Positions 1 through 7,923 are shown, counted from the first letter of the stretch. The stretch: 64,000 nucleotides of DNA from Methylobacterium sp. J-078 (GCF_022829285.1 NZ_JAKSYI010000024.1:1-64000), one strand, 5' to 3'. The notes: generated from the letters alone by a model not told the origin. Translations and numbers: made by a program.

Positions 1-2
1 CC

Positions 3-542
3 GCCGACCATCACTTCGGGCACGGCGGGGTGCTCAAGATGATGTCCCGCCCGTTCGCCTCCATCGAGGAGCACGACGAGTTCCTCGTCGACGCCTGGAA
101 CTCCACCGTCGGCCCCCGCGACGAGGTCTGGCACCTCGGCGACTTCGCCATGGGGGCGAGCCCAGAGCGGTGCGCCTCGATCTTCCGCCGGCTGCGCGGC
201 CGCAAGATCCTCGTCAGGGGCAACCACGACAAGAAGCGGGTCACCGACCTGCCGTGGCACTCCCGGCATGACTTCGCGACGCCGAAGCTCAACGGCCGCC
301 GGTGGGTGTTCTCGCACTACCCGATGAGGGCCTGGCCCGGCGCGTTCCGGGGCTCGCGGCATTGCTTCGGGCACACCCACGGCCTGTTGCCGGACACCAG
401 CCGCTCGTGCGACGTCGGCGTGGATCGGTGGTCCTACAGGCCGGCGAGCCTCGACGAGGTCCTGGAGCGGCAGGACGCGACGCCCACCGTCCCCGAGGAG
501 CTCGCCCTCGGGGCGGAGATGGACGCCGAGGCCGAGGACTAG
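3..542 (+). CDS. Metallophosphoesterase (calcineurin-like), 5'-truncated by window edge
   Basis: A phosphoesterase of the calcineurin-like fold. The metal-binding signature is seen in order: D-H-H-F-G-H at the very edge, W-H-L-G-D-F, R-G-N-H-D, F-S-H-Y-P and G-H-T-H-G, so all the usual Asp/His/Asn ligands are present. The reading frame is open from base 3 and already contains the first metal motif, so the true start lies upstream of the window; the GTG at 30 is too far inside the domain to be the start. The acidic tail (AEMDAEAED) is not part of the catalytic domain. Small single-domain relatives are common on phages and plasmids. The substrate cannot be deduced. It converges with the next gene, overlapping it by about 4 bases. 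Confidence 0.85.
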   Translation, partial: ADHHFGHGGVLKMMSRPFASIEEHDEFLVDAWNSTVGPRDEVWHLGDFAMGASPERCASIFRRLRGRKILVRGNHDKKRVTDLPWHSRHDFATPKLNGRRWVFSHYPMRAWPGAFRGSRHCFGHTHGLLPDTSRSCDVGVDRWSYRPASLDEVLERQDATPTVPEELALGAEMDAEAED

Positions 543-952
543 GCGCCATCACGCTGCAGCCAGGCGAGGTCGGCCTTGCTGTAGCATCCGGCCTCGATGC
601 GGGCGGCGCGGCGTTCTGCGCGCGTCGTCGGGGAATCGCCGTCGTCGGCCTCGTAGGCCCAGTAAAGCTCCTCGACGTGGGGTAAGGCGTGGGGACCGCA
701 GAGGTGCAGCAGCATCGAAGCGCCCTCGTAGATCTCATGCCGCACCTCGTCGTTGAGCCTGGCCGAGAACACGCGGTGGATCACCCACTCCGGACGCGCG
801 AGGTAATCCTCGTCGATGCCGTAGATCTCGGCGTATCGCGCCTCCTCGGGGTTCCCGGCTGCGACCTCCGCGATCCAGGCCGTCACCGACAGGATCGCGA
901 CCTCGGGGATCTCGTCGGCGTCGTAGCCGTCGGCTTCGGAACCGGTGGCCAT
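539..952 (-). CDS. Hypothetical acidic protein, 137 aa
   Basis: Not recognised. A strongly acidic soluble protein that starts MATGSEADGYDADEIPEV and ends with a basic-acidic helix (TTRAERRAARIEAG). No signal peptide, membrane segment or known motif was seen. It is the last gene of the leftward series that begins near 5029; the start is two bases below the end of the preceding gene (stop at 955), so the two are probably translated together. Coding is supported by strong GC3 bias and tight packing, not by homology. Confidence 0.6.
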   Translation of the reverse strand: MATGSEADGYDADEIPEVAILSVTAWIAEVAAGNPEEARYAEIYGIDEDYLARPEWVIHRVFSARLNDEVRHEIYEGASMLLHLCGPHALPHVEELYWAYEADDGDSPTTRAERRAARIEAGCYSKADLAWLQRDGA

Positions 953-954
953 CG

Positions 955-1515
955 TCAGGTCCGCTCGTACCAGTCGAGGATGGCCGCCATGGCTGCGGTA
1001 CTATTGAACAACTCGCGGTTCGCCGGCATCGCGAACTCCCACCGCGACTGTGCCTGCCCGTCGGCGTCCTTCTTGTAGAGTCCGGCGTATCCGTCGGCGA
1101 GGTCATCCGCCTCGGTTCTGGTCTCGACGCCGACGGCGCTGACCATCACGGCTCCGCCGTTCGGAAAGGCCGCAGCCAGCTTGGCACTGTCGTCGCCCTT
1201 GATCGGCCTGAAGTCAAAGCCCTCAGGCTTGCGGGCGTCGGGCCAGATCCCGATGATGATGTGGGAAGCATCGAAGAGGTCCCGGAGGTAATCTGCCTGC
1301 CCGGCAGCGTCCAGGATGTCGAGCTTCAGCGAGTTCCTGCCGGCGTGCCCGAGCATCGCGTTGATGAACTCGCCCTTGCCGCGTGGCTTGAAACCGGTCT
1401 TCCCGGCCACGAGGTGGTCCGCCACGCCGATGTACCGAGCCCAGTCGGTCTTGCCGGCAGCGGCCTTGTTGGGGGCCTTGCCGGGGTTCTGCTTCTTCCA
1501 CTTGCTCTCGCTCAT
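955..1515 (-). CDS. Hypothetical protein, 186 aa
   Basis: Not recognised. The frame stays open upstream to 1710, but the start MSESKWKKQNPGKAP at 1515 was chosen because the upstream part is low-complexity Pro/Arg text overlapping the next gene. The N-terminus is Lys-rich (about residues 5-25), followed by a mixed alpha/beta-looking body (LKLDILDAAGQADYL, ASHIIIGIWPDARKP). No transmembrane segment. It sits 53 bases downstream of the next gene in the leftward series and 2 bases before the following one, which suggests one transcript. Function unknown. Confidence 0.6.
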   Translation of the reverse strand: MSESKWKKQNPGKAPNKAAAGKTDWARYIGVADHLVAGKTGFKPRGKGEFINAMLGHAGRNSLKLDILDAAGQADYLRDLFDASHIIIGIWPDARKPEGFDFRPIKGDDSAKLAAAFPNGGAVMVSAVGVETRTEADDLADGYAGLYKKDADGQAQSRWEFAMPANRELFNSTAAMAAILDWYERT

Positions 1516-1568
1516 GACGCTACTCTCTACTCTACTGACGGTGGATGAATTCGTGGGGGTGGGAAGGT

Positions 1569-2114
1569 CTAGACCGCGCTGTCGCGCGATGCCTCGAACC
1601 GGCCGTAGTAGTGGTCGAGCACCTTGAGTTCGGGGTGCTTCTGATACCACTCGGCCTTGGGGCGGCGGCGGATGCGGGCCGCCTCGATCATGCCGCTTGG
1701 GGTGAGCCACCGGGCAAGGCGCTGGACGCCGTCGGTGCCGTCGGTCTGCACCATCTTCAGGTACTCCCGGAACTTCACGTCGCTTTCTTGGTCACCGAAC
1801 GCGAGCCGGAACCCGGTGTGGGTCCAATCGTCTCCGACGATGAGTGCCCCGATCCCGGGGATGAGGTTGCGGCGCGGGTCAGTCATGCTGCCCTTGACCA
1901 CCATCGGCGTGGTCTCGATGGTGCCGGGCTTCCCAACCAAGTTGAGTAGGCAGCCCACCTCCGAGACGATCTCGACGAGGCGAAGGGCCTGCTTCTCTGG
2001 CTGGTCGGGCCAGGGCACGGTCATGGACTTGGCATGAACGACGCCGTTCAGGAGCGCCCACTGCTCGAAGTCTTCGGGGTCGAGCTCGATGAGCTTATCG
2101 CCAGGAGTGGTCAT
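1569..2114 (-). CDS. Hypothetical protein, 181 aa
   Basis: Not recognised. A soluble protein beginning MTTPGDKLIELDPEDFEQ, with an alternating hydrophobic middle (ALRLVEIVSEVGCLLNLVG) and a basic C-terminus (RIRRRPKAEWYQ). No known motif. It is first in its own part of the leftward series: 244 bases of non-coding DNA lie upstream (2115-2358), more AT-rich than the surroundings, where a promoter is likely. Packing and codon bias support coding; nothing in the sequence supports a specific role. Confidence 0.6.
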   Translation of the reverse strand: MTTPGDKLIELDPEDFEQWALLNGVVHAKSMTVPWPDQPEKQALRLVEIVSEVGCLLNLVGKPGTIETTPMVVKGSMTDPRRNLIPGIGALIVGDDWTHTGFRLAFGDQESDVKFREYLKMVQTDGTDGVQRLARWLTPSGMIEAARIRRRPKAEWYQKHPELKVLDHYYGRFEASRDSAV

Positions 2115-2223
2115 GGGGTGTCTCTACGCAACGAAGGCCCGTGGCCCGATGCGGAGACGAAAACATGACAAGGCTATTGAGTCACCGAGATCGAGGCTCG
2201 ATGATTAACGCGCCACTACCCTC

Positions 2224-2232
2224 TGTGGATAA
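2224..2232 (-). promoter_or_regulatory. Single perfect DnaA-box-like nonamer
   Basis: On the minus strand the nonamer reads TTATCCACA, the classical DnaA box, within the AT-richer gap between two unknown genes. Only one perfect copy is visible and no iterons or replication gene are nearby, so an origin is not supported. It may be chance or a DnaA-responsive promoter site. Confidence 0.2.
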
Positions 2233-2358
2233 GTGACAGGAATACTACCCACTCACGTTATACCCCGCCACCGTCATCAGATCCAGCTTTTCGCGTGTTT
2301 CAGCCTTCGCCACGCCAATACTTGGTTAACAGGTGGTTGGTGGTCCCGGACGGCTGCC

Positions 2359-2553
2359 TCACCGCCTCGGCCCCGTCAGCGCGGCCCGGGCGAGGTCCAG
2401 CGCCGCGTCGACGGCGGCCGCGCCCCTCGCCTCGATCATCACCATGCGGAATGCGGCCCGGCCGGTGACGCTGTCCCGGGCGCCCTCGGTCACCGCGACG
2501 CGCAGGCTTGCCTCCAGCGCGGCCGCCTTGGCGGGAAGGGTTCGCTTGGCCAT
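2359..2553 (-). CDS. Small hypothetical protein, 64 aa
   Basis: A small Ala/Arg-rich protein (MAKRTLPAKAAALEASL...) predicted to be mostly helical. Its start codon shares one base with the stop codon of the gene upstream (TGATG arrangement at 2551-2555), typical of translational coupling, which is the main support for it being real. No motif recognised. Confidence 0.5.
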   Translation of the reverse strand: MAKRTLPAKAAALEASLRVAVTEGARDSVTGRAAFRMVMIEARGAAAVDAALDLARAALTGPRR

Positions 2554-2987
2554 CAGGCGGCGTCCTGCGCGCGGTCGTTGCCGGCGGTCCAGTCGGCGAC
2601 GAGGAAGTCCATCGCCTCCTTGTGGCGAGGGTGGGCCTCCCCGACCTCGACGATGCGGTCCGCGAACGCGATGGTCATGGGCTGCAGGGCGAGGTCAGCC
2701 ATGCGGCAGGCGTTGAGCCAGGCCGTGAAGTCCAGGTCGCTGAACAGACCCCAGTTGCCGGTCCTGATCGCCTCGCCGACGACGGCGGCCCGGCCGCGCG
2801 AGGGGCGCTCGATGGCGTAGCCGTTGTCGGCGAGTTGGACGACGATGTCCTTCGCCATGACGTGGCCCATGTCGGGCCCGAGATCCATGCCGAGCTTGCC
2901 GCAGCCGTGGGCGCGCCACAGGGCGCTGCGGATTATCTCCGAGATGTGGGTCTTGCCGGCGCCGAAGGTGAGGTCCTGCGTGTCCAT
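2553..2987 (-). CDS. Hypothetical protein, 144 aa, paralogous domain with gene at 3055
   Basis: Not recognised as a family, but its N-terminal ~60 residues resemble the N-terminus of the 253-aa protein encoded just upstream. Both show I-I-x2-A-L-W-x-A, then G-K-x-G-x2-L, then D-I-x5-G-[YF]-x-I-x-R, then G-R-x2-V-V-x-[DG]-E-A. The two genes therefore appear to share a small domain. The C-terminal half (LNACRMADLALQPMTIAFAD) differs. No membrane segment. It lies between the 3055 gene and a 64-aa gene in one leftward series; the stop is coupled to the next start. Confidence 0.6.
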   Translation of the reverse strand: MDTQDLTFGAGKTHISEIIRSALWRAHGCGKLGMDLGPDMGHVMAKDIVVQLADNGYAIERPSRGRAAVVGEAIRTGNWGLFSDLDFTAWLNACRMADLALQPMTIAFADRIVEVGEAHPRHKEAMDFLVADWTAGNDRAQDAA

Positions 2988-3054
2988 GGTGGTCTCCTCG
3001 GGATGGGGGGAATCGATGGAGCGCCCCTGCCGCCGGGCGCGTCGACGGAGGGCG

Positions 3055-3816
3055 TCAGGCGGCCTTTCGCATCGGAAGGTTGAGCGGCGCGTAGTCGACG
3101 ACGACGCTGGTGATGAGATGGCTGAACACCACGTCGACCACGACCGCCGTCGAGCCCGAGCCGCTGATGCGGAAGTCGGCTCTCACGACACCTCGTAGGG
3201 ATCGGATCGCGTCGATCCGGACGTAGAGGTCCTCCTGCTGTTCCCGGGTAGGCCAGCGAGACAACTCGGCGCTGATCGTCAGTCGGCGGTGTCGGAGGTA
3301 GGCCAGGCAGGTCTCGGCGGCGTCCCCGAGGTTGCGCACCCAGGACGAGATGAGCTCGCTCGCTATGGATGGGGCAGCAGGCGGGCTCTGCAGGCCGTCC
3401 GTGCCGACCGGGATCTCCGCGATCTGCCCGACGGTCTCGGTCGCCTTAAGCACCGTCGCCCCGGCGATCTCGGAGCCTACCACCGGCGGCGGGTCGTAGG
3501 AGACCTTGTCGAGGGACCCGAACTCTGCGTGCCGCTGGGTCCGGGTGCTGCCGTCCGGCATGCGGTAGGTTACCTCAACGAGGCGACCGGTGGGGACGAT
3601 CTTGCCGGCGAGGAGGTCCTTGAGCTTGCGCTCACCGGCCTCGTCGAGGACGACCACTCGGCCTGCCTGGGGCTTCCGGACGATGTCGAATCCGGCTTCC
3701 TCGATGTCTGCCATCAGGTTGCGAGATGCCAGGGCCGCAAGGCCCTTCCCGGCCTTTCCGCGCTCGTAGGCTATCCAGAGGGCGTCATGGATGATGTCGT
3801 TAGCCTCGCGCTGCAT
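3055..3816 (-). CDS. Hypothetical protein, 253 aa, two-part
   Basis: Not recognised. The start MQREANDIIHDALW at 3816 is preferred over upstream in-frame starts because AAGGAG lies 6 bases before it. Residues ~4-60 form the domain shared with the neighbouring 144-aa protein (DALWIAYERGKAG, KPQAGRVVVLDEAG). The middle (~60-130) is hydrophilic. The C-terminal ~100 residues (LTISAELSRWPTREQQED, SGSTAVVVDVVFSHLI) alternate like beta-strands. No catalytic signature was found. The pair could be a structural or DNA-associated family of a phage or plasmid, but this is a guess from context. Confidence 0.6.
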   Translation of the reverse strand: MQREANDIIHDALWIAYERGKAGKGLAALASRNLMADIEEAGFDIVRKPQAGRVVVLDEAGERKLKDLLAGKIVPTGRLVEVTYRMPDGSTRTQRHAEFGSLDKVSYDPPPVVGSEIAGATVLKATETVGQIAEIPVGTDGLQSPPAAPSIASELISSWVRNLGDAAETCLAYLRHRRLTISAELSRWPTREQQEDLYVRIDAIRSLRGVVRADFRISGSGSTAVVVDVVFSHLITSVVVDYAPLNLPMRKAA

Positions 3817-3889
3817 GGGACGCTCCTTCATGTGTGGGGTTGCTCGGGGTCTCGTGGCCACTGTCGCCTGGCGCGTCGGCGGGGGGGGC

Positions 3890-4114
3890 TCAGGCGACGA
3901 CGCGCAGGGCCGGAGCGGGCACCAGCTTGGCGTGCCAACCGGTGTCGTCTTCGTGGACCAGTGCCGCCTTCCATCGCACCGGGGTGTCTCGCAGGGTCAT
4001 GAGGTCCCCCACGCTGGGTGCGGTGCCCTGCCCGAAGATCGTGATGCGGGCGCCGGGCTCGACTTCGACGAGCGCGTCGAGGGTGAAGGACTGCCCTTCG
4101 CGGTGGATGGCCAT
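3890..4114 (-). CDS. Small hypothetical protein, 74 aa
   Basis: A short, probably beta-rich soluble protein (SFTLDALVEVEPGARITIF, ..TPVRWKAALVHEDDTGWHA). No family recognised. It starts two bases after the preceding gene (stop at 4117) in the leftward series, which is the main evidence that it is expressed. Confidence 0.5.
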   Translation of the reverse strand: MAIHREGQSFTLDALVEVEPGARITIFGQGTAPSVGDLMTLRDTPVRWKAALVHEDDTGWHAKLVPAPALRVVA

Positions 4115-4116
4115 GG

Positions 4117-4398
4117 TCAGCGCCTCGGGTTGGCGGAGGGGAGCGTCGGCCTGCGCGTCGGCGGCTCGCCGTGGCTGACCGCGAGGCCCTCGGCGAGGTG
4201 CTCGACGGCGAGGCGGCTGGTCTGTGCCAGCATCCTGTCGACGCCGTCGGCGGTAAGCTGAAGGGCGTGCCGCAGATCCGGATCTCGGAGCTCGTCGATC
4301 CGGGCGTAGACCGCTTTCCGGACCGCGATCAGTCTCGCCTTGGACGAGGCGCCGTCGAGCCGGGCGAGGCCGGTGACGAATTCGGAGCGGACGCTCAT
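4117..4398 (-). CDS. Small hypothetical protein, 93 aa
   Basis: A mostly helical soluble protein with an Arg/Pro-rich tail (GEPPTRRPTLPSANPRR). Its ATG overlaps the stop of the upstream gene (ATGA at 4395-4398), indicating coupled translation in the leftward operon. No motif recognised; length and position fit an accessory regulator or phage/plasmid orphan. Confidence 0.5.
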   Translation of the reverse strand: MSVRSEFVTGLARLDGASSKARLIAVRKAVYARIDELRDPDLRHALQLTADGVDRMLAQTSRLAVEHLAEGLAVSHGEPPTRRPTLPSANPRR

Positions 4399-4796
4399 GC
4401 GGCGATCCTCCGTTGACGCTTGGTCTCGGCCGCCTTGGCCGCGGTCGCGTACCGGTCGACCGGCGGCACGGTGACCCCGGCCTCGCGCAGGATTCGCATC
4501 ACCACCCAGTACGTCTGGCCGGTCTCAACGCCGGTGTCGGCCACGGTCCCAGTCCGGCGGAAAGCCTCGACGACCGCGGCGTCCTCGACCGGGGTCGTCG
4601 AGCGGGCCTGGGAGTGTCGGGCGGGGGCACCGACGGCGACGCGGCGGAGGCGGCGACCCTCGCAGGCGAGCCGCACAAGCTGGTGCGGCTTGAGCCAATG
4701 CCAGCGCTCTTGAGCCGCCTCGGGTGAGCAGTAGTCCCAGACGTCGGCGACGACCGTCGGGCGGGGGCGGATATAGACGGCGAGGTCGACGCTCAC
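4395..4796 (-). CDS. Hypothetical protein, 133 aa
   Basis: Not recognised. The GTG start at 4796 was chosen because GGAGG lies 7 bases upstream and it overlaps the stop of the XRE-like gene (GTGA), so the two are coupled; longer in-frame starts run into that gene. The protein begins MSVDLAVYIRPRPTVV. The C-terminal half (AFRRTGTVADTGVETGQTY, then WVVMRILREAGVTVPP) looks like a winged or helix-turn-helix segment that could bind DNA, followed by a basic tail (KRQRRIAA). Its position directly after an XRE-like gene supports a regulatory role, but this is inference. Confidence 0.55.
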   Translation of the reverse strand: MSVDLAVYIRPRPTVVADVWDYCSPEAAQERWHWLKPHQLVRLACEGRRLRRVAVGAPARHSQARSTTPVEDAAVVEAFRRTGTVADTGVETGQTYWVVMRILREAGVTVPPVDRYATAAKAAETKRQRRIAA

Positions 4797-5029
4797 GACA
4801 GCACCTCCGGCACATCCTCCTGGCTCTGACGGCGCAGGTAGACGCGTTCCTGATAGAGCCCGAGCGCCGCGGCGAACGGCGCACTGACCGAGCGCTTCCC
4901 GAGAAGGACGTCGCTGAGGTGCCGCGGCTTCAGGCCGTGCTGCTCCGCCCATGCCTTGGCGGTCGGTGCTTTCGCCACCGCGGCGCTCAACAACTCCCGC
5001 GCCTCCTTCTCAGTGTAGTGCGCCATCAT
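4793..5029 (-). CDS. XRE-like helix-turn-helix regulator, 78 aa
   Basis: A small DNA-binding protein. Start MMAHYTEKEARELL at 5029 is supported by GAGG 7 bases upstream; the longer open frame to 5146 lacks a good site. The helix-turn-helix is visible as A-K-A-W-A-E-Q-H-G-L-K-P-R-H-L-S-D-V-L-L-G-K-R (about residues 20-45), with the typical L-S-D-V-L-x-G-K-R recognition end of Cro/XRE-like proteins. It heads the leftward series and a perfect 6+6 palindrome lies 30 bases upstream, so autoregulation is likely. It may be the switch of a prophage- or plasmid-derived module; no integrase or toxin was identified in the window. Confidence 0.7.
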   Translation of the reverse strand: MMAHYTEKEARELLSAAVAKAPTAKAWAEQHGLKPRHLSDVLLGKRSVSAPFAAALGLYQERVYLRRQSQEDVPEVLS

Positions 5030-5058
5030 CAGGTGTCCTCGTCCATCGAGACCGTCAC

Positions 5059-5076
5059 GTCCGCCGATCTGCGGAC
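5059..5076. promoter_or_regulatory. Palindrome upstream of XRE-like gene (candidate operator)
   Basis: GTCCGC, six bases (CGATCT), then GCGGAC: a perfect 6-bp inverted repeat 30-47 bases before the start of the XRE-like gene, in the 266-base divergent gap shared with the rightward gene at 5296. Size and placement fit an autoregulatory operator. Not proven. Confidence 0.4.
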
Positions 5077-5295
5077 ATGGTACACCTATCCAGGGTTCCG
5101 CAACGGGTTTCGAGGCTATTGGCGTGAAATAAACCAAAGTTGACACGAGGGCGTTGGCACGGTTCTTGGCAAAAGATACCGAAGGGCAGTTAGGTACACA
5201 TCCTTTTGCAGCGCACCATGCATTTGACTACTTTCTGAAACCTTGGCCCAGGCGGACAATCGGCTGGTCGGCGGATTTGCCGCTCGGAGGCACCC

Positions 5296-6225
5296 ATGCT
5301 CACCCTGTTGCTCTTCTTCATCGCGGTCGGGGGCGTCGTCCTCTCGGCCTATGCCGCGGCCCACCAGCCGATCCACGCCGAGGCGGCCCTGCCCGGCGCC
5401 GCCCTCGGCCTGACGTGGCGCCGGGCCAGAGAGGTCTCGACGCGGAACGGGCCGAGGGTGTTCTGGCTGGGCGACGGCGATCCCACCGCTTTCTCTCGCG
5501 CGTACCGCGTCGCCCGCGAGGAACTCCGGACCGCTGGGTTCTCCTGGGGCACCGCCCAGCCGAACAACGGCCAGCTACAGCCCGTGTGCTGGGAGGACCC
5601 GACCCTGCCGGGCATCGTCCTGACGACGGCGCTGGCCGACGCGGAGGAGGCGTTGGCGGCCGAGGATATCCGGCTAGCCGACGAGGCGGCGGCGGCGAAG
5701 AGGGATGCCGACCGGCTCGCCGGCTTCTATGCCACCGACAGCCGCACCGCCATCGAGGCCCTGCGGACGCACCTCGCCAAGCTGGACTGGGCCTGGTCGA
5801 AGAAGAAGCGCGAGCTCGCCGCCGCCGTCCTCGCCGAGCCGATGCAGTACGACGACGTGCCAACCATCCGTGCCGGCGAGACCGCCCGCCGACTGGTACG
5901 AGAAGTTGACGCCGCCATCGCCCGCGTCCTGGAGAGGATATCCAAGAACCCCTCCCAGGACTGGCTCACGCTCGCCCAAGACCCCGACGTGCGGGATGCC
6001 GTCCACGAAGGGACGCGCATCCTCTCCGGCCGCGACGACGACATGGCATCGGTGCGCAACGATTCGGGCTGGGGGAAATCCCACTCGTCAGCCGGTCACG
6101 TCCTCGCGGCCGAGGAGAGCCTCAGCGTCATCCAGGCGAGCCAGGCCCTCGCCGCCGTGCACCGGCACAGGCGGCAGCTTCCAGACGACCTGCGGCTGCG
6201 GATCTTCGGAGCCGCGCACTTCTAG
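5296..6225 (+). CDS. Membrane-anchored hypothetical protein, 309 aa
   Basis: Not recognised. Residues 3-22 are a strongly hydrophobic N-terminal helix (LLLFFIAVGGVVLSAYAAA), a membrane anchor or uncleaved signal. The rest is soluble: a domain around 40-110 (FWLGDGDPTAFSRAYRVARE), an Ala/Glu-rich helix (ADAEEALAAEDIRLADEAAA) and long helices to the C-terminus. The start has CGGAGG 6 bases upstream. It is divergent from the XRE operon. Its TAG stop lies exactly at the CTAG target of the adjacent IS element, and because CTAG is duplicated the stop would be the same before and after insertion, so the gene is intact. Confidence 0.6.
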   Translation: MLTLLLFFIAVGGVVLSAYAAAHQPIHAEAALPGAALGLTWRRAREVSTRNGPRVFWLGDGDPTAFSRAYRVAREELRTAGFSWGTAQPNNGQLQPVCWEDPTLPGIVLTTALADAEEALAAEDIRLADEAAAAKRDADRLAGFYATDSRTAIEALRTHLAKLDWAWSKKKRELAAAVLAEPMQYDDVPTIRAGETARRLVREVDAAIARVLERISKNPSQDWLTLAQDPDVRDAVHEGTRILSGRDDDMASVRNDSGWGKSHSSAGHVLAAEESLSVIQASQALAAVHRHRRQLPDDLRLRIFGAAHF

Positions 6226-7066
6226 GGTCTGTCGTCGCCTGAACGGATTGGTTTGGCTTTCGTTTTCGTCTCTCTGATGCAGGAGGGACGATGCTGAGCG
6301 ACGCGCAGTGGTCTGAACTGGAGCCCCTGGTGGAGGCCTGCCGGCCCAAGGCCAAGACGCCCCCACAGGATCTTCGGCGCACGCTCTCAGCCATCCTCTG
6401 GCGGCATCAGAACGGGGCCAAGTGGCGGGCTATTCCGGAGGATCTGGGTCCCTGGTGGCGCGCTGCGCAGATCTTCATCCGCTGGTCCCGTGCCGGCGTC
6501 TGGGAGCGACTGCTTGGCCTCGTGCAGGAGCGGGGCGTCCAACTCGGGATGGTGTTCCTGGACGGCACGAACATGCGAGCGCACCAAAAGGCGGCGGGAG
6601 CTGCCAAAAGGGGGGATCTGGGCCCGAGCGAGATGCTCGTGAAGCTCTTGGCCGCTCACGTGGCGGCTATGGCACCAAGGCTTGCGTGATCGCGGATGGA
6701 CGGGGTCGCGCCATCGCCTTCCGGCTGGCGCCCGGTCAGGCCCATGAACTGCCCCATGCGGTTCCGCTGCTCGACCAGCTTCCGGGTGTGCCCAAGTGGG
6801 TCGTCGGGGACCGGGGCTACACCAGCCACGCCTTTCGTGAGCACATCTGGGACATGGGCGCGCGGCCCGCGATCCCGCCTCAGCGCCACGAAGCACCCGT
6901 CGCCTGCCCGGACTGGATCTACAACAACCGCAACCAGGTCGAGCGCCTCTGGGCCAGGCTCAAGGAGTGGCGCGCCATCGCCACACGCTACGAGAAGACG
7001 ACCGTCAGCTTCATGGGCGTCCTCTGTCTTGCCGCGGCCCTCGATTGGCTCAAGCGATGACAGACC
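6226..7066 (+). mobile_element. IS5-family insertion sequence (about 841 bp)
   Basis: Terminal inverted repeats are visible: the left end GGTCTGTCGTCGCCTGA matches the reverse complement of the right end, GGTCTGTCATCGCTTGA, at 15 of 17 positions. CTAG flanks both ends (6222-6225 and 7067-7070), consistent with a 4-bp target duplication; a 2-bp TA duplication with slightly longer repeats reads equally well. It contains one DDE transposase in two overlapping frames, typical of the IS427-like group. It separates two unknown genes of the accessory region. Confidence 0.85.
6291..7060 (+). CDS. IS5-family DDE transposase, two overlapping frames (frameshift)
   Basis: Cut-and-paste transposase of the IS5 family. 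The first frame (6291-6689) begins MLSDAQWSELEPLVEACRP and holds the first catalytic Asp in V-F-L-D-G-T. The second frame (open from 6422 to 7060) holds the second Asp in V-V-G-D-R-G-Y and the Glu in N-Q-V-E-R-L-W-A-R-L-K-E-W-R. Conserved text passes from frame one to frame two by a -1 shift around the A4G6 run at 6606-6615. This fits programmed -1 frameshifting, usual in this group, but an inactivating indel in the run cannot be excluded. The start has AGGAGGG 6-12 bases upstream. Confidence 0.85.
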
Positions 7067-7130
7067 CTAGTCCTTCTGGTTTTCGTCGCCACCGGCACAA
7101 TCCAACCACCACCCCACACAGGAGCACACC

Positions 7131-7724
7131 ATGCGCCGTACCATCGCCCTCTTCGCCGCCGTCATGCGGCTCACCCTGGCCGCCATGGCCGCCGCCCCGA
7201 AACTGGTTTGGGAGGGGGGCAAGTGGATCGCCCGCTCCTTTGCCCCGCCGGCGCAGGCCGCCCAGGCCGAGTCCGCTCTCATGGCCGAGGTCGAGGACCT
7301 CGTCGCCGAGACCGAGACGAAGGCGGCCCTCACCGCCGCCGGCGTCCACAGGGCCGACGTACCGGCCGATTTCCACGCCGACCTCGGCAGGGCTGCGATC
7401 CAGTTCCTGGCCGATGCGGAACACGAGGACCCGAGCCTGGCCGCGATGCTGGACGAGGAGGCCAAGGAGTACCTCATCAACCTCCCGCGCGACCGGCAGT
7501 CCCTGCTCGTCAACTACCGACCCGCCCAGATCGGGCGTCACCTGACGCGGGAAGCGGCTCTCATCAACATGCCGAGGGTCCCGACTTTCAAGGAGTACCG
7601 TCAGGCCCTCTACGACCGGATGGAGGCAGAGGGCCTGCGCCCCGATCCGCGCATCGTCCAATCGATCCGCAAGGCCGACGTCGACGAGACGCCCGAGGAC
7701 GGCGTCCGGTACGGGATGCGCTGA
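7131..7724 (+). CDS. Hypothetical protein, 197 aa, N-terminal hydrophobic segment
   Basis: Not recognised. The N-terminus (RRTIALFAAVMRLTLAAMAA) is hydrophobic and basic, possibly a membrane anchor or signal. The remainder is acidic and helical. The C-terminus has R-P-D-P-R-I-V-Q-S-I, closely matched by R-P-D-P-R-L-V-D-S-I in the unknown protein at 8436, so the two share a short motif. AGGAG lies 6 bases before the ATG. It follows the IS element directly and may once have been co-transcribed with the 5296 gene. A strong hairpin terminator follows. Confidence 0.6.
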   Translation: MRRTIALFAAVMRLTLAAMAAAPKLVWEGGKWIARSFAPPAQAAQAESALMAEVEDLVAETETKAALTAAGVHRADVPADFHADLGRAAIQFLADAEHEDPSLAAMLDEEAKEYLINLPRDRQSLLVNYRPAQIGRHLTREAALINMPRVPTFKEYRQALYDRMEAEGLRPDPRIVQSIRKADVDETPEDGVRYGMR

Positions 7725-7776
7725 CCCCGGACACCGTCCGCCCCGCCCGGACGCCGTCCACCCCTGAGACCAGAAA

Positions 7777-7809
7777 GGCCCGCCCAGGGTGTCCCGGGCG
7801 GGCCTTTTT
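7777..7809. terminator. Bidirectional intrinsic terminator
   Basis: Nine-base perfect stem GGCCCGCCC / GGGCGGGCC with a 10-base loop and TTTTT after it on the plus strand; AAA precedes it, so it can serve both directions. It lies between the convergent genes ending at 7724 and 7924. Confidence 0.85.
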
Positions 7810-7923
7810 CTGGTCTGCGCACCACCTGCGACATGGCGCCTCACCATGTCGATTTCGGGTAGATACTTTCCCTGTGCGCACACGAAAGCATGACGAAAGC
7901 ACGCCATGTGCGCACGTCAGCAC

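Noticed and set aside
2115..2358. Possible replication origin (one DnaA box in an AT-richer gap)
   Set aside because: Only one perfect box, no iterons and no rep or par genes nearby.
5154..5175. Sigma-54-like site (TTGGCACGGTTCTTGGCA) before the 5296 gene
   Set aside because: The -24 part fits but the -12 part has GG for GC, no activator gene is near, and it is about 120 bases from the start. Not strong enough to list as a feature.
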